Assembly: GCF_038595005.1 (NCBI RefSeq)
Contig: NZ_CP151997.1
Coordinates: forward strand, 1,612,001 to 1,676,000
Reading direction: 5' to 3'
Length of the DNA stretch: 64,000 bases
Origin: Chryseomicrobium sp. FSL W7-1435
GTDB taxonomy: Bacteria; Bacillota; Bacilli; Bacillales_A; Planococcaceae
The translations under genes and the position numbers were made by a program. Shown piece after piece: positions 42,985 through 54,531 of the stretch (its first letter is position 1; each line of letters starts with the position of its first letter). Under the pieces are notes generated by a model. The model saw only the letters and a list, made by a program, of their open reading frames with translations, had not been told where the DNA came from and did not search any database.

Positions 42985-44079
42985 ATGGAAATTTTCAAAT
43001 ATATGGAGACATACGATTACGAACAACTAATTTTTTGCCAAGATAAAACTTCAGGTCTTAAAGCAATCATCGCTATTCACGACACAACACTTGGTCCAGC
43101 ATTAGGTGGAACACGTATGTGGAACTATGCAACTGAAGAAGAAGCAATTGAAGATGCACTTCGTCTTGCAAAAGGGATGACTTATAAAAATGCGGCAGCT
43201 GGTCTAAACTTGGGTGGTGGTAAAACCGTTATTATCGGTGACCCATTGAAAGACAAAAACGAAGAAATGTTCCGTGCTTTCGGTCGTTTCATTCAAGGGT
43301 TAAATGGTCGCTATATTACTGCAGAAGATGTGGGCACAACTGTAGCCGACATGGATCTGATTCATGAAGAGACAAACTATGTAACAGGGATCTCTCCAGC
43401 ATTTGGTTCTTCAGGTAACCCATCTCCTGTGACAGCTTATGGTGTTTACATGGGTATGAAAGCAGCGGCTATGGAAGCATTTGGTTCGGATTCACTAGCA
43501 GGCAAAAAAGTCGCTGTCCAAGGTGTAGGGAATGTTGCTTACAAACTATGTGAATTCTTACATGAAGAAGGCGCTATCTTGACAGTTGCTGATATTAACC
43601 AAGTTTCTGTTGACCGTGCAGTAAATGAATTCGGCGCAACACAAGTTGACGTATCAGAAATCTACTCACAAGACGTGGATATTTTTGCACCATGTGCATT
43701 AGGAGCCATCATCAATGATGAGACAATTCCACAACTGAAGGCGAAGGTAGTTGCTGGAGCTGCTAACAACCAATTAAAAGAGCCACGCCACGGTGACAAA
43801 TTGAACGAACTTGGAATCGTTTATGCACCAGATTACGTAATCAATTCTGGTGGTGTTATGAACGTAGCGGATGAATTGAACGGCTACAACCGTGAACGTG
43901 CGATGAAACGCGTTGAAGGCATTTACGATACAATCGCTCGTATCTTTGAAATTTCAAGAACAGAGGGAATTGCTTCTTATGCAGCAGCGGATCGTTTGGC
44001 TGAAGACCGTATTGCACGCATGGCAAAATCTCGTCGTCAGTTCTTACAAAATGGAAAACATTCATTAACAAACCGATAA
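42985..44079 (+). CDS. bcd: Leucine/branched-chain amino acid dehydrogenase
   Basis: This NAD-dependent enzyme deaminates Leu, Val and Ile to the 2-oxo acids that feed the Bkd complex. The 364 residues show the substrate motif [14 protein letters not shown], catalytic lysine in [15 protein letters not shown] and the NAD loop [20 protein letters not shown] 42985 follows TTGGAGGAATTAC. Length is standard for the family. Confidence 0.96.
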   Translation: MEIFKYMETYDYEQLIFCQDKTSGLKAIIAIHDTTLGPALGGTRMWNYATEEEAIEDALRLAKGMTYKNAAAGLNLGGGKTVIIGDPLKDKNEEMFRAFGRFIQGLNGRYITAEDVGTTVADMDLIHEETNYVTGISPAFGSSGNPSPVTAYGVYMGMKAAAMEAFGSDSLAGKKVAVQGVGNVAYKLCEFLHEEGAILTVADINQVSVDRAVNEFGATQVDVSEIYSQDVDIFAPCALGAIINDETIPQLKAKVVAGAANNQLKEPRHGDKLNELGIVYAPDYVINSGGVMNVADELNGYNRERAMKRVEGIYDTIARIFEISRTEGIASYAAADRLAEDRIARMAKSRRQFLQNGKHSLTNR

Positions 44080-44102
44080 TCGAAAAACAGGAGGCTCATC
44101 AA

Positions 44103-45179
44103 ATGGAACCTTACCGCATACTCGTTTTAAATCCAGGTTCGACCTCCACGAAGATCGGTGTCTATGAAAATGAAACATTGTTAGTCGAAAAGACGATTCG
44201 TCATAAAACGGATGAAATCGAACAATTCTCTTCAATCATCGAGCAATATGCTTTTCGGAAAGACATGATCTTACAGGCCTTGGATGAAGAACAAATCAAT
44301 ATCTCCCGTCTCTCTGCCGTGTGTGGACGGGGAGGCCTGCTTCGCCCTATCGAAGGCGGTACTTATGCAGTAAATGAACAAATGCTTGCTGATTTGCGTA
44401 CAGGGTACTCTGGTCAGCATGCATCCAATCTTGGTGGAATCATTGCTAATGAAATTGCCAAGGGTCTGAACATCCCGGCTTACATTGTAGACCCCGTCGT
44501 AGTCGATGAAATGCATGATTTGGCACGGATTTCAGGAACGGCAAAACTTGAAAGACGTTCCATTTTCCATGCCTTGAATCAAAAAGCTGTAGCTAGACGC
44601 TATGCAAAAGAAGTCGGCAAACCTTATGACACGTTGTCATTAATTGTCGTTCATATGGGCGGTGGAGTAACCGTTGGCACACATTACAACGGCAAAGTGA
44701 TCGATGTGAACAATGGTCTTCACGGAGACGGCCCGTTTAGTCCAGAACGTTCTGGAAGTGTACCTATCGGAGATTTAATTGAGCTTTGCTTCTCAGGCGA
44801 CTATTATCAACATGAAGTCATGAAAATGATAGTAGGACAAGGTGGACTCGTCAGTTACCTCGGAACAAACGATGCCGTAACAGTTGAAAAAAGAATCGCA
44901 CAAGGTGATAAAGAAGCTAATCTTATCTATGATGCCATGGCCTACCAAATAGCCAAAGAAATTGGTGCTCAAAGCGCTGTTCTCAGTGGAAAAGTAGATG
45001 CCATTTTATTAACAGGTGGGATTGCGTACGGCAAGGATTTTGTAAAAGAAATCTCAAATCGAATTAGCTGGATCGCAGATGTCGTTACCTATCCAGGTGA
45101 AGATGAATTACAAGCACTCGCAGAAGGCGCTTATCGCGTATTAAGTGGAGAAGAACAACCAAAACATTACCCCAATTAG
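44103..45179 (+). CDS. buk: Butyrate kinase
   Basis: An acetate/butyrate kinase family enzyme, 358 residues, making ATP and a short or branched acid from the acyl-phosphate. The phosphate-binding starts are [16 protein letters not shown] and [30 protein letters not shown] and [12 protein letters not shown] are further signatures. The ATG follows AACAGGAGGCTC. Together with Ptb it allows substrate-level phosphorylation from branched-chain amino acids. Confidence 0.95.
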   Translation: MEPYRILVLNPGSTSTKIGVYENETLLVEKTIRHKTDEIEQFSSIIEQYAFRKDMILQALDEEQINISRLSAVCGRGGLLRPIEGGTYAVNEQMLADLRTGYSGQHASNLGGIIANEIAKGLNIPAYIVDPVVVDEMHDLARISGTAKLERRSIFHALNQKAVARRYAKEVGKPYDTLSLIVVHMGGGVTVGTHYNGKVIDVNNGLHGDGPFSPERSGSVPIGDLIELCFSGDYYQHEVMKMIVGQGGLVSYLGTNDAVTVEKRIAQGDKEANLIYDAMAYQIAKEIGAQSAVLSGKVDAILLTGGIAYGKDFVKEISNRISWIADVVTYPGEDELQALAEGAYRVLSGEEQPKHYPN

Positions 45180-45191
45180 AGGAGGGATTGT

Positions 45192-46619
45192 ATGGCACAA
45201 GATTATGATATCGTCATTATAGGCGGTGGAACAGGCGGCTACGTCGCAGCAATCCGCGCAGCTCAACTTGGCTTGAAAACAGCTATCGTTGAAAAAGGAA
45301 AACTTGGAGGGACATGCTTACATAAAGGTTGTATTCCAAGTAAAGCATTGCTTCGTTCAGCTGAGGTGTATCACACAACAAAAGATCGTGCAAAAGAGTT
45401 TGGTGTCCTAACAAGTGATGTGACATTAGATTTTAGTGCTGTTCAAAAACGTAAACAATCCATCGTTGACCAATTGCATCAAGGCGTTCAAGGCTTGATG
45501 AAAAAAGGGAAGATCGATGTTTATGAGGGAACTGCTCGCATGCTCGGCCCATCAATCTTTAGTCCATCACCAGGTGGCACTGTCTCTGTAGAGATGAACA
45601 ATGGAGAAGAAAACGAAATGCTAATCCCTAAAAATGTAGTGATAGCAACTGGTTCTCGACCTCGTACCCTGCCAGGACTTACAATTGACGGCAAATTCGT
45701 GATGACTTCAGATGAAGCTCTCGAAATGAAGGAATTGCCTGCATCTATCATCATCGTTGGTGGAGGTGTCATTGGTATTGAATGGGCATCTATGCTGAAT
45801 GATTTTGGAGTAGAGGTCACGGTCATCGAATATGCGGACCGGATTATCCCTACTGAAGATGAGGCTATCTCAAAAGAAATGAAAAAATTGCTTGAGAAAA
45901 AAGGCATTACTATTGTGACTTCAGCAAAAGTTCTTGCCGATACGCTAAAAGTTGAAAATAGCGTGGCGATCGAAGCCGAAATCAATGGAGAAAATCAGAC
46001 ATTCCAAGCTGAGAAAATGATGGTATCTGTAGGTCGACAAGCAAACATCGAAAATATTGGTATTGAAAACACTGATATTATGATCGAAAAAGGCTTTATT
46101 CAGGTTTCAGATACGTATCAAACAAAAGAATCGCATATCTATGCAATCGGCGATGTCATTGGCGGTCTTCAACTGGCTCATGTAGCTAGTCATGAAGGAA
46201 TTACTGCTGTTGAACACATTGCTGGTGAAGAAGTGCATGCTATGGATGTTGAAAAAGTAGCTCGCTGCATCTACTCAAGCCCTGAAGCATCAAGCGTCGG
46301 GATTACCGAAGCTCAAGCTAAAGAACGCGGTTATAACATCAAGACAGGGAAATTCTCATTTAAAGCGATTGGTAAAGCTTTAGTTTATGGAGAATCCGAT
46401 GGCTTTGTGAAGATTATTGCTGATAAAGATACAAATGATATTTTAGGTGTTCACATGATTGGGCCACATGCGACCGATTTAATCTCTGAAGCAGGTCTTG
46501 CAATGGTTTTAGATGCAACTCCGTGGGAGATTGGTTCAACAGTTCATCCGCACCCAACGCTTTCTGAAATTATGGGAGAAGCAGCGCTTGCCGTGGACGG
46601 AAAAGCAATTCATAGCTAA
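45192..46619 (+). CDS. lpdV: Dihydrolipoyl dehydrogenase of the branched-chain complex (E3)
   Basis: The 475-residue flavoenzyme reoxidises the dihydrolipoyl group of BkdB with NAD. FAD loop GGGTGGYVAAIRAAQLG, redox pair GGTCLHKGCIPSK, NAD loop VGGGVIGIEWAS, second FAD contact YAIGDVIGG and the catalytic HPHPTLSE histidine pair are all present. The ATG follows TAGAGGAGGG. Placement inside bkd marks it as the dedicated E3. Confidence 0.96.
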   Translation: MAQDYDIVIIGGGTGGYVAAIRAAQLGLKTAIVEKGKLGGTCLHKGCIPSKALLRSAEVYHTTKDRAKEFGVLTSDVTLDFSAVQKRKQSIVDQLHQGVQGLMKKGKIDVYEGTARMLGPSIFSPSPGGTVSVEMNNGEENEMLIPKNVVIATGSRPRTLPGLTIDGKFVMTSDEALEMKELPASIIIVGGGVIGIEWASMLNDFGVEVTVIEYADRIIPTEDEAISKEMKKLLEKKGITIVTSAKVLADTLKVENSVAIEAEINGENQTFQAEKMMVSVGRQANIENIGIENTDIMIEKGFIQVSDTYQTKESHIYAIGDVIGGLQLAHVASHEGITAVEHIAGEEVHAMDVEKVARCIYSSPEASSVGITEAQAKERGYNIKTGKFSFKAIGKALVYGESDGFVKIIADKDTNDILGVHMIGPHATDLISEAGLAMVLDATPWEIGSTVHPHPTLSEIMGEAALAVDGKAIHS

Positions 46620-46634
46620 CGAGGAGGAAATCAA

Positions 46635-47639
46635 ATGTCTACACGTCATGAAGAAGTCGGCTTAACAAACGACGACGTATTGAAAATGTATGAAACGATG
46701 TTGCTCGCGCGCCGAATTGATGAGCGCATGTGGTTATTGAACCGTGCCGGTAAAATTCCATTTGTTATCTCATGTCAAGGACAAGAAGCAGCGCAAGTTG
46801 GAGCAGCGTATGCATTAGATACTACTAAAGATTACATCGCCCCGTATTACCGGGATATGGGTGTAGTCCTGCATTTTGGAATGACTGCTCGTGACTTAAT
46901 GCTTTCAGCGTTCGCAAAAGCGGAAGATCCAAACTCAGGTGGTCGTCAAATGCCTGGTCACTTTGGACAAAAGAAGAATCGTATCCTTACAGGTTCATCT
47001 CCTGTAACAACTCAACTTCCACATGCAGTGGGTGTAGCCCTGGCAGCTAAGATCGAACAAAAAGACTTCGTCTCGTTTGTCACTCTTGGTGAAGGATCTT
47101 CTAACCAAGGAGATTTCCATGAGGGCTTAAACTTTGCGGGAGTTCACAAATTACCATGTATCACAATGGTTGAAAACAATAAATACGCAATTTCAGTGCC
47201 TTTTGATCGTCAAGTGGCAAGTAAGAATATTGCGGTCCGCGCTAGCTCGTACGGAATGCCAGGATTTGAAGTGGATGGTAAAGATCCAATAGAAGTATAC
47301 CGTGTTACAAAAGAAGCAGTTGAGCGCGCACGTAAAGGCGAAGGGCCAACTCTAATTGAAGCCGTAACATTCCGTTTGACAGCTCACTCATCAGATGATG
47401 ATGACCGTCAGTACAAATCGGCTGAAGAGATTGCAGAAGGTAAAAAGCTAGATCCAATTCTTTCATTTGCTGCGTATTTAAAAGAAGCGGGTGTGCTAAC
47501 AGATGACTCTGAAAAAGAGATAAATGAGCGCATTATGAAAGAAGTAAACGAAGCGACAGATTACGCGGAGAATGCCGCATATGCAGCTCCTGAAGATGCA
47601 TTGAAGCATGTCTACGCGGAACCGGGAGGCGACAACTAA
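46635..47639 (+). CDS. bkdAA: Branched-chain 2-oxoacid dehydrogenase E1 alpha
   Basis: E1 alpha, 334 residues, binds thiamine diphosphate and decarboxylates branched 2-oxo acids. The TPP/Mg motif is LGEGSSNQGDFHEGLNFA with VENNKYAISVP completing it; YRDMGVVL and the phosphorylation-loop-like FRLTAHSSDDDDRQY are family features. The ATG follows GAGGAGGAAATC. It joins bkdAB by TAATG. Confidence 0.96.
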   Translation: MSTRHEEVGLTNDDVLKMYETMLLARRIDERMWLLNRAGKIPFVISCQGQEAAQVGAAYALDTTKDYIAPYYRDMGVVLHFGMTARDLMLSAFAKAEDPNSGGRQMPGHFGQKKNRILTGSSPVTTQLPHAVGVALAAKIEQKDFVSFVTLGEGSSNQGDFHEGLNFAGVHKLPCITMVENNKYAISVPFDRQVASKNIAVRASSYGMPGFEVDGKDPIEVYRVTKEAVERARKGEGPTLIEAVTFRLTAHSSDDDDRQYKSAEEIAEGKKLDPILSFAAYLKEAGVLTDDSEKEINERIMKEVNEATDYAENAAYAAPEDALKHVYAEPGGDN

Positions 47640-48622
47640 TGCCAATCATGTCCTATATCGATGCCATTACATTAGCCATGAAAGAAGAAATGGAACGTGA
47701 TGAACGCGTCTTCGTACTTGGAGAAGATGTTGGTCGTAAAGGTGGCGTATTTAAAGCGACCAATGGCCTTTACGATCAATTTGGAGAATATCGTGTGTTG
47801 GATACACCATTAGCAGAATCAGCTATCGCTGGAGTGGGGATTGGAGCGGCGATGTATGGTCTACGTCCGATTGCTGAAATGCAGTTCGCAGATTTCATCA
47901 TGCCTGCTGTTAACCAAATCATTTCAGAAGCAGCACGTATTCGTTACCGCTCGAACAATGACTGGACATGTCCAATGGTTATCCGCGCTCCATTTGGTGG
48001 CGGTATCCACGGTGCACTTTACCATTCACAATCGGTTGAAGCAATATTCGCTAACCAGCCGGGTCTTAAAATTGTAATCCCGTCAACACCTTACGATGCG
48101 AAGGGCTTGTTGAAAGCTGCAATTCGTGATGAAGATCCTGTGCTATTTTTCGAGCACAAACGTGCGTATCGTTTAATCAAAGGGGAAGTACCGACAGAAG
48201 ATTACACAATTGAAATAGGTAAAGTCGATGTAAAACGTGAAGGGGAAGACATCACTGTCATCACTTACGGTCTTGCGGTTCACTTTGCTCTTCAAGCGGC
48301 TGAACGTCTTGAAAAAGATGGTATCTCCACGCATGTTGTCGATCTACGAACGGTTTATCCTTTAGATAAAGAAGGTATCATCGAAGCCGCTTCTAAAACA
48401 GGTAAAGTACTTCTTGTTACAGAAGATAACAAAGAAGGTAGTATTATGTCAGAAGTAGCAGCTATCATTGCAGAAAACTGCTTATTCGACTTAGATGCAC
48501 CTGTTCAACGCTTAGCAGGACCTGATGTACCTGCCATGCCGTATGCACCAACGATGGAAAAATTCTTTATGATTAACCCAGATAAAGTAGAAAAGGCGAT
48601 GCGCGAGCTAGCTGAATTCTAA
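47639..48622 (+). CDS. bkdAB: Branched-chain 2-oxoacid dehydrogenase E1 beta
   Basis: E1 beta, 327 residues, forms the heterotetramer with BkdAA. Signatures: LGEDVGRKGGVFKATNGL, EMQFADFIMPAVNQI, RAPFGGGIHGALYHSQS and the C-terminal transketolase part with VTEDNKEGSI. Translation is coupled to bkdAA (one-base overlap) with GGGAGGC in front. A second in-frame ATG lies three codons in. Confidence 0.96.
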   Translation: MPIMSYIDAITLAMKEEMERDERVFVLGEDVGRKGGVFKATNGLYDQFGEYRVLDTPLAESAIAGVGIGAAMYGLRPIAEMQFADFIMPAVNQIISEAARIRYRSNNDWTCPMVIRAPFGGGIHGALYHSQSVEAIFANQPGLKIVIPSTPYDAKGLLKAAIRDEDPVLFFEHKRAYRLIKGEVPTEDYTIEIGKVDVKREGEDITVITYGLAVHFALQAAERLEKDGISTHVVDLRTVYPLDKEGIIEAASKTGKVLLVTEDNKEGSIMSEVAAIIAENCLFDLDAPVQRLAGPDVPAMPYAPTMEKFFMINPDKVEKAMRELAEF

Positions 48623-48637
48623 GAAGGAGGACTACTC

Positions 48638-49951
48638 ATGGCACTTGAACAAATCAAAATGCCTCAGCTTGGGGAAAGTGTTACAGAAGGTACGATTGAA
48701 AAGTGGTTAGTGTCACCAGGTGACCACGTTAACAAATATGACCCTTTAGCTGAAGTCAACACAGATAAAGTAACAGCTGAAATTCCTTCTTCATTCACGG
48801 GTGTAATCAAAGAATTGATTGCTTCTGAAGGCGACACTTTCGCTGTTGGAGAAGTAGTTTGTACAATTGAAACAGAAGGTGGAGCTACCGAATCGGCTCC
48901 AGCAGAAGAAACAAAAGAAGAAACAAAACAAGAACCACAAGCAACACAGACACAAGAAAAATCTCCTTCTTCAGCTCCTGCAAAAATGGAACGTCCCGCT
49001 GGAGCAGGTCGTTTCTCACCAGCAGTTTTAAAAATGGCAGGTGAGCACGGAATTGATTTAAATCTTGTCGACGGTTCTGGTAAAGAAGGCCGTATCACAC
49101 GAAAAGACCTTCAAAAAATTATCGATTCTGGTGAGATCCCACAAGCGAAAGCTACTTCGGCAGTGGAAGAGAAAACGCAGGAAGCACCTAAATCGGCTCC
49201 TGCTGCTCAAGCACCAGCTGCACCGAAGCAAGACATCCCAACAATGCCAGGGGATGTAGAAATTCCGGTAACGGGTATTCGTAAAGCGATTGCAGCCAAT
49301 ATGCTGCGTAGTAAACATGAAGCACCACACGCTTGGACGATGATTGAAGTGGATGTGACGAACCTAGTTTCTTATCGTGACTCCATTAAAACTGAGTTCA
49401 AACAAAAAGAAGGCTTCAATGTGACGTATTTTGCTTTCTTCGTGAAAGCTGTTGCACAAGCATTGAAAGAATTCCCAATGATGAACTCCATGTGGGCAGG
49501 CGACAAGATTATCCAGAAAAAAGACATCAACATCTCAATCGCGGTAGCGACAGAAGATGCGTTGTACGTTCCGGTTATCAAGCATGCTGACGAGAAGACG
49601 ATTAAAGGGATTGCGCGTGAAATCAATGAACTGGCTGGCAAAGTGCGTGCTGGTAAATTGAAATCAGAGGATATGCAAGGTGGTACATTTACTGTTAATA
49701 ACACAGGATCATTCGGTTCTGTACAGTCAATGGGAATTATCAACTACCCACAAGCGGCTATCCTTCAAGTAGAATCGATTGTCAAACGACCAGTCATTAT
49801 GGACGGCGGTATGATTGCTGCACGTGATATGGTCAATCTATGTCTATCTCTTGATCACCGTGTTCTAGATGGTCTAGTTTGTGGCCGATTCCTAGCACGT
49901 GTCAAAGAAATCCTAGAAAACATGACAAAAGAGAATACTTCCGTTTATTAA
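48638..49951 (+). CDS. bkdB: Branched-chain 2-oxoacid dehydrogenase E2 (lipoamide acyltransferase)
   Basis: The 437-residue core enzyme has one lipoyl domain (1-80; lipoyl lysine in EVNTDKVTAEIPS, about residue 44), an Ala/Glu/Gln-rich linker, a peripheral-subunit-binding domain (SPAVLKMAGEHGIDL, about 128-163), a second flexible linker and the acyltransferase domain ending with the catalytic LSLDHRVLDG. The ATG follows AGAAGGAGGAC. A strong terminator ends the operon. Its lipoyl group would come through LipM. Confidence 0.96.
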   Translation: MALEQIKMPQLGESVTEGTIEKWLVSPGDHVNKYDPLAEVNTDKVTAEIPSSFTGVIKELIASEGDTFAVGEVVCTIETEGGATESAPAEETKEETKQEPQATQTQEKSPSSAPAKMERPAGAGRFSPAVLKMAGEHGIDLNLVDGSGKEGRITRKDLQKIIDSGEIPQAKATSAVEEKTQEAPKSAPAAQAPAAPKQDIPTMPGDVEIPVTGIRKAIAANMLRSKHEAPHAWTMIEVDVTNLVSYRDSIKTEFKQKEGFNVTYFAFFVKAVAQALKEFPMMNSMWAGDKIIQKKDINISIAVATEDALYVPVIKHADEKTIKGIAREINELAGKVRAGKLKSEDMQGGTFTVNNTGSFGSVQSMGIINYPQAAILQVESIVKRPVIMDGGMIAARDMVNLCLSLDHRVLDGLVCGRFLARVKEILENMTKENTSVY

Positions 49952-49957
49952 TACTAG

Positions 49958-49987
49958 AAGTCGTCCATTTTTTTGGACGACTTTTTG
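49958..49987 (+). terminator. Terminator of the bkd operon
   Basis: AAGTCGTCC (49958-49966) pairs with GGACGACTT (49975-49983) around an A-plus-seven-T loop, with more T after it. Confidence 0.88.
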
Positions 49988-50051
49988 TTTATCTTCGAAA
50001 AGTTTAGTAAACTAGAATTGGAATGAAAACGTATTCACGGGGAGGAAGCTC

Positions 50052-51392
50052 ATGACTCAACAAACACCGCAATTTGAACAAGCGAGTTTTAGCCAATGGC
50101 ACCAGCTTGTATCAGATTCTTTAAAAGGAAAAGATTGGCGCACCTTAACTACAGCAACCTCTGAAGGGATAACTATTGATCCTTTGTATTATGAATTGAC
50201 GGCTGTTCATCATGATCAAATCGAAAAGGTGCAGCAAGCTTGGACTGATGAGACCATCCATTTTGTCGAACCAGTTGATTCACTTGAAGTGGATGCTCGT
50301 ACTCTACATAAAAAAGGTGCTGATGCAGTTACAGAACTCGTCTATTTTCTTGTGAAACTGGATGAATACTATGAAAACCACCGACGTTTGCCGAAGCAAA
50401 TTGGTTTTTCTGTCGATACGCATTTCTTCATGGAAGTTGCTAAACTTCGTGCAGCACGCGTCCTGTGGCAAGCGTTTCTCCATGCCCACAAACTAGAGCC
50501 AACTGCTGTTGCGCTATATGCAGAGACTTCATTGCGTTCATTCTCGAGTTACGATCCGACCGTAAATCTGCTGCGCAGTGCGAATAGTGCATTTTCTGCT
50601 GTCATTGGAGGCGCTAATGCAGTGGCCGTTCATCCATTTGACGTACTTACGGAACCAACACCTCTAGGCAAAAGACTTGCTGAAAATATTGTAGAAGTGA
50701 TTCGCCATGAAACATTTGTCACAGCGGTTGAAGATCCGGCAGCAGGTTCCTATGCAGTGGAATCGTTGACAGCGCAACTGGTCGACAAAGCATGGGACTC
50801 CTTTATCACTGTTCAGGACTTACCAAAAGATGAGCAAGATGCTTGGTTTACTGCTCAATCAGAAAAGGCATTTGATACAAATCTACAAGCTGTTGCTAGT
50901 CGAAAACATGCGTTGATTGGTACGACGATTTATGCAAATCCGGTCGATAACAGCCAAACTGTTAATACGACATTTGATTACCGTAGACTGGCGGAGCCAT
51001 TTGAAACTATACGTGCTAAGTTGCAGCCATACAGTCAACGTGTAGCTATTATTCAAGCGGGTGACTATAAATCTTCTAAACCTCGAGTGGATTATGTTAA
51101 AGGCTATCTCTCTGTATTTGGGTGGGACACAGAAGTAATGGATGTACCGCAATTCCAACAGCACTTTAGGTCTTATGATTATGCGGTTCTAGCTGGAACG
51201 GATGAAGATATCGCGGTAGCTGTTGGCAATCTTCCAACATCTTCTTTAACCATTGATGTTGCAGGCAAGCATCCTGAAATGAGTTCCCTACAACAACAAG
51301 GTATCGATGGATCCATTTACATGGGGCTATCTTTGCTTGATAAAGGTCATCAATTGGTAGCTATTTGGAGTGGCAAGGAGGAAGCGAAATGA
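50052..51392 (+). CDS. mutA: Methylmalonyl-CoA mutase small (beta) subunit, shortened barrel
   Basis: The non-catalytic partner of MutB. From ATG 50052 (GGGGAGGAAG in front) it has 446 residues. N-terminus (W..L....L.G.DW..L....EGI.IDPLYY), half-barrel helix [15 protein letters not shown], the SANSAF...[12 protein letters not shown] region, [13 protein letters not shown] and a C-terminal flavodoxin-like domain are present. The equivalent helix is at about residue 260 in MutB but 124 here, so some 136 residues, the first half of the TIM barrel, are missing. Other MutA proteins are usually above 600 residues. The frame is clean and coupled to mutB by ATGA. Confidence 0.88.
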   Translation: MTQQTPQFEQASFSQWHQLVSDSLKGKDWRTLTTATSEGITIDPLYYELTAVHHDQIEKVQQAWTDETIHFVEPVDSLEVDARTLHKKGADAVTELVYFLVKLDEYYENHRRLPKQIGFSVDTHFFMEVAKLRAARVLWQAFLHAHKLEPTAVALYAETSLRSFSSYDPTVNLLRSANSAFSAVIGGANAVAVHPFDVLTEPTPLGKRLAENIVEVIRHETFVTAVEDPAAGSYAVESLTAQLVDKAWDSFITVQDLPKDEQDAWFTAQSEKAFDTNLQAVASRKHALIGTTIYANPVDNSQTVNTTFDYRRLAEPFETIRAKLQPYSQRVAIIQAGDYKSSKPRVDYVKGYLSVFGWDTEVMDVPQFQQHFRSYDYAVLAGTDEDIAVAVGNLPTSSLTIDVAGKHPEMSSLQQQGIDGSIYMGLSLLDKGHQLVAIWSGKEEAK

Positions 51393-53482
51393 CAGATTTA
51401 CACAAAACAAATGAAGGCATCCCGTTAAAAACTCGCTACACAGTTGAAGATTTAAAAACCGTTCGTCATATGCATGAGTTTCCTGGATTGGTCCCTTATA
51501 CGCGTGGACCTTATCCGACGATGTATGTCACGAAACCTTGGACTGTTCGCCAATATGCCGGCTTCTCGACTGCAGAAGAGAGCAATGCTTTTTATCGTCG
51601 CAACTTGGCAATGGGCCAAAAAGGGCTATCCGTTGCATTTGATTTAGCAACACACCGTGGCTATGATTCTGATCATGACCGAGTCAAAGGTGACGTCGGT
51701 AAGGCGGGAGTAGCAATTGATTCGGTTGAAGACATGAGAATTCTGTTTGATGGGATTCCCCTCGATAAAATGTCTGTGTCGATGACCATGAATGGAGCTG
51801 TCCTACCAATCTTAGCGTTTTACATTGTGACCGCTGAAGAACAAGGAGTTACTCCTGAACAACTGACGGGTACGATACAGAACGATATATTGAAAGAATA
51901 CATGGTGCGTAACACATATATTTATCCCCCAGAAATGTCGATGAAGATCATTGCTGACATTTTTGCTTATACATCGCAACATATGCCAAAATTTAATTCC
52001 ATTTCAATTTCAGGCTATCATATGCAAGAAGCAGGAGCGACAGCTGATATCGAGCTTGCCTATACACTTGCGGATGGACTGGAGTACGTTCGTACGGGTC
52101 TAGCTGCTGGAATGGACATTGACCGTTTTGCCCCTCGTTTGTCGTTCTTCTGGGCAGTGGGGATGAACTATTACATGGAAGTGGCAAAAATGCGGGCTGC
52201 ACGCCGAATTTGGGCTGAGTTAATTGCGCCATTTGAACCTAAAAATGAAAAGTCATTAGCACTTCGCACACATTCACAGACATCTGGCTGGAGTTTGACG
52301 GAACAAGATCCGTTCAACAATGTTACCAGAACGCTACTCGAAGCCAATGCTGCAGCAATGGGCCATACACAGTCCCTTCATACAAATGCTTTAGATGAAG
52401 CGATTGCCCTACCAACGGACTTTTCTGCTCGTATTGCCCGAAATACGCAACTGTTTTTACAGGAAGAAGCGAAAATGACTTCCATCATTGATCCATGGGG
52501 TGGCTCATTTTATCTAGAAACATTAACAGAAGAATTGATGAAAAAAGCTTGGGAACATATTGAAGAAATCGAAGAATTGGGTGGTATGGCAAAAGCCATC
52601 GAAACTGGACTACCTAAAATGAAGATTGAAGAAGCGGCAGCTATTCGACAAGCACAAATAGATTCAAAGAAAGAAAAAATCGTTGGCGTCAACTATCGTC
52701 GTCTTGCACAAGAAGATGCTTTAGATATTTTAGCTATCGATAATTCTGCTGTGCGCCTTTCTCAAATCGCTCGAATAGAACGTGTTCGTGCAGCGCGAGA
52801 TAATGAAAAGGTGCAACAAGCGTTGACGAAATTAACGGAAGCGGCTGAGTCAGGAACTTCTAATCTACTAGAACTTGCAGTAGAAGCAGCTCGCCAGCGT
52901 GCGACGCTTGGTGAAATTTCTGATGCGATTGAAGCCGTTTCTGGTCGCCATAAAGCAATCATCCGATCTATTAGCGGCGTCTATAGCTCCAACTATTCAG
53001 AATCACATGAAGTCGATTCTGTAAAAGAAATGGCTGAAGATTTCTTAGAGAATGAGGGGAGACGACCACGAATCATGATCGCCAAAATGGGTCAAGACGG
53101 ACACGACCGTGGAGCAAAGGTCATTGCTACCGCATTTGCTGACCTTGGATTTGATGTGGACATGGGACCCCTGTTCCAAACGCCAGAGGAGACGGCACTT
53201 CAAGCTGTTGAAAATGATGTGCATGTTATTGGTGTAAGTTCTCTAGCAGCCGGTCACTTGACACTAGTCCCTGAATTAAAAGCAGAGCTTGAGAAACTTG
53301 GACGCGGCGATATTTTACTCGTTGTCGGTGGCGTCATTCCTAGTCAAGATTATGCCTTTTTACTTGAAAACGGAGCAACAGCCATCTTTGGACCAGGTAC
53401 TGTAATTCCTGTTGCTGCTCAGAAAGTGATTGAAGAAATTTATAAACAACTCGGCTATGAAGAAGCTGGGAGTTCTTTATGA
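51389..53482 (+). CDS. mutB: Methylmalonyl-CoA mutase large (alpha) subunit
   Basis: This adenosylcobalamin enzyme interconverts methylmalonyl-CoA and succinyl-CoA. The 697-residue protein has the TIM barrel ([20 protein letters not shown], then [19 protein letters not shown]) and the C-terminal B12 domain with the cobalt-ligand motif QDGHDRGAK (about 571). ATG 51389 overlaps the mutA stop and follows AAGGAGGAAGC. meaB overlaps its end by 4 bases. Confidence 0.96.
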   Translation: MTDLHKTNEGIPLKTRYTVEDLKTVRHMHEFPGLVPYTRGPYPTMYVTKPWTVRQYAGFSTAEESNAFYRRNLAMGQKGLSVAFDLATHRGYDSDHDRVKGDVGKAGVAIDSVEDMRILFDGIPLDKMSVSMTMNGAVLPILAFYIVTAEEQGVTPEQLTGTIQNDILKEYMVRNTYIYPPEMSMKIIADIFAYTSQHMPKFNSISISGYHMQEAGATADIELAYTLADGLEYVRTGLAAGMDIDRFAPRLSFFWAVGMNYYMEVAKMRAARRIWAELIAPFEPKNEKSLALRTHSQTSGWSLTEQDPFNNVTRTLLEANAAAMGHTQSLHTNALDEAIALPTDFSARIARNTQLFLQEEAKMTSIIDPWGGSFYLETLTEELMKKAWEHIEEIEELGGMAKAIETGLPKMKIEEAAAIRQAQIDSKKEKIVGVNYRRLAQEDALDILAIDNSAVRLSQIARIERVRAARDNEKVQQALTKLTEAAESGTSNLLELAVEAARQRATLGEISDAIEAVSGRHKAIIRSISGVYSSNYSESHEVDSVKEMAEDFLENEGRRPRIMIAKMGQDGHDRGAKVIATAFADLGFDVDMGPLFQTPEETALQAVENDVHVIGVSSLAAGHLTLVPELKAELEKLGRGDILLVVGGVIPSQDYAFLLENGATAIFGPGTVIPVAAQKVIEEIYKQLGYEEAGSSL

Positions 53483-54492
53483 CCCCTATCAAAAAATTCA
53501 CCAAAAAAACTGATTCCGTACTGAACTTGGAGGAACTGGGGAAAGACTTGCGAGCTGGCTCACGTATTGCCTTATCCAAGGCCATTACTTTGATTGAAAG
53601 TCAGCATCCCGATCACCACAGACAGGCGCAACAGTTTTTGCAAGAGCTTTTGCCATATAGCGGGAATAGTATTCGCATTGGAATCACTGGCGTACCGGGT
53701 GCTGGAAAAAGTACTTTCATTGAAGCCTTTGGACAATTACTTTGTGCTAAGGGTTATCGTGTAGCCGTCCTTGCAATCGATCCTACTTCTTCCCGCTCAG
53801 GTGGAAGCATTCTCGGGGATAAAACGCGTATGGAGCAACTAGTGAAAGAGCCGAATGCATTTGTCAGACCGTCTCCTACCTCTGGAACTCTGGGTGGGGT
53901 GCACAAGAAAAGCCGTGAGACAATGTTGCTTTGTGAAGCGGCTGGTTATGACATTGTGTTAGTCGAAACAGTTGGGGTTGGGCAATCAGAGACAGCCGTT
54001 AGAGGAATGACAGACTTTTTTCTATTGTTGACTTTAACTGGCGCGGGGGATGAGCTGCAAGGAATGAAAAAGGGAATTATGGAACTGGCCGACGCTATTA
54101 TTGTTCATAAAGCAGATGGTGCAAATGAACCCATGGCTAAAAAGACCGTTAGAGAGTACCAACAAATCTTGCATTTTATCCAGCCCGCTACAACGGGGTG
54201 GACACCAACCGCTTTGCCGGTATCCTCTTACAAAAACACAGGGCTCCAAGAAGTGTGGTCATTGATTGAAACATTTTCTGGTCAGACGAAGGAGTCGGGT
54301 GTGTTTACCGAAAGACGCAATCAGCAACAGATGGAATGGTTCAGAAGCTCTGTGACCGATGTTCTTGTACGGCATTTTTTTGCGGATCACGAAAAGAAAC
54401 GCTTGATGAAACTACTAGAAAATCAAGTAGCTAAATCAGAACTTACTGTTGATCAAGCACTCTCTAAACTTTTTACTTCAGCAAAAGACTAA
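53479..54492 (+). CDS. meaB: Methylmalonyl-CoA mutase-associated GTPase MeaB
   Basis: A G3E-family GTPase chaperone that guards cofactor loading of the mutase. The 337 residues include Walker [16 protein letters not shown], the switch motif [18 protein letters not shown], Walker [10 protein letters not shown] and the base-recognition HKADGAN. ATG 53479 overlaps the mutB stop. Together with mutAB it forms a complete module for propionate-derived carbon. Confidence 0.94.
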   Translation: MTPIKKFTKKTDSVLNLEELGKDLRAGSRIALSKAITLIESQHPDHHRQAQQFLQELLPYSGNSIRIGITGVPGAGKSTFIEAFGQLLCAKGYRVAVLAIDPTSSRSGGSILGDKTRMEQLVKEPNAFVRPSPTSGTLGGVHKKSRETMLLCEAAGYDIVLVETVGVGQSETAVRGMTDFFLLLTLTGAGDELQGMKKGIMELADAIIVHKADGANEPMAKKTVREYQQILHFIQPATTGWTPTALPVSSYKNTGLQEVWSLIETFSGQTKESGVFTERRNQQQMEWFRSSVTDVLVRHFFADHEKKRLMKLLENQVAKSELTVDQALSKLFTSAKD

Positions 54493-54531
54493 AAGTCTGA
54501 TACAATACAGCTATAAAGGAGTGATTAACTT

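Noticed and set aside
45521-45985. 154-codon minus-strand open frame inside lpdV
   Set aside because: It is antisense to a highly conserved gene, its protein is serine-rich and of low complexity, with no ribosome site; a coding shadow.
48664-49098. 144-codon minus-strand open frame inside bkdB
   Set aside because: Antisense shadow of the Ala/Glu-rich linker; no start signal or family resemblance.
49988-50051. Promoter of mutA
   Set aside because: A TAGAAT lies near 50010 but no acceptable -35 at 16-18 bases; not listed as a feature.
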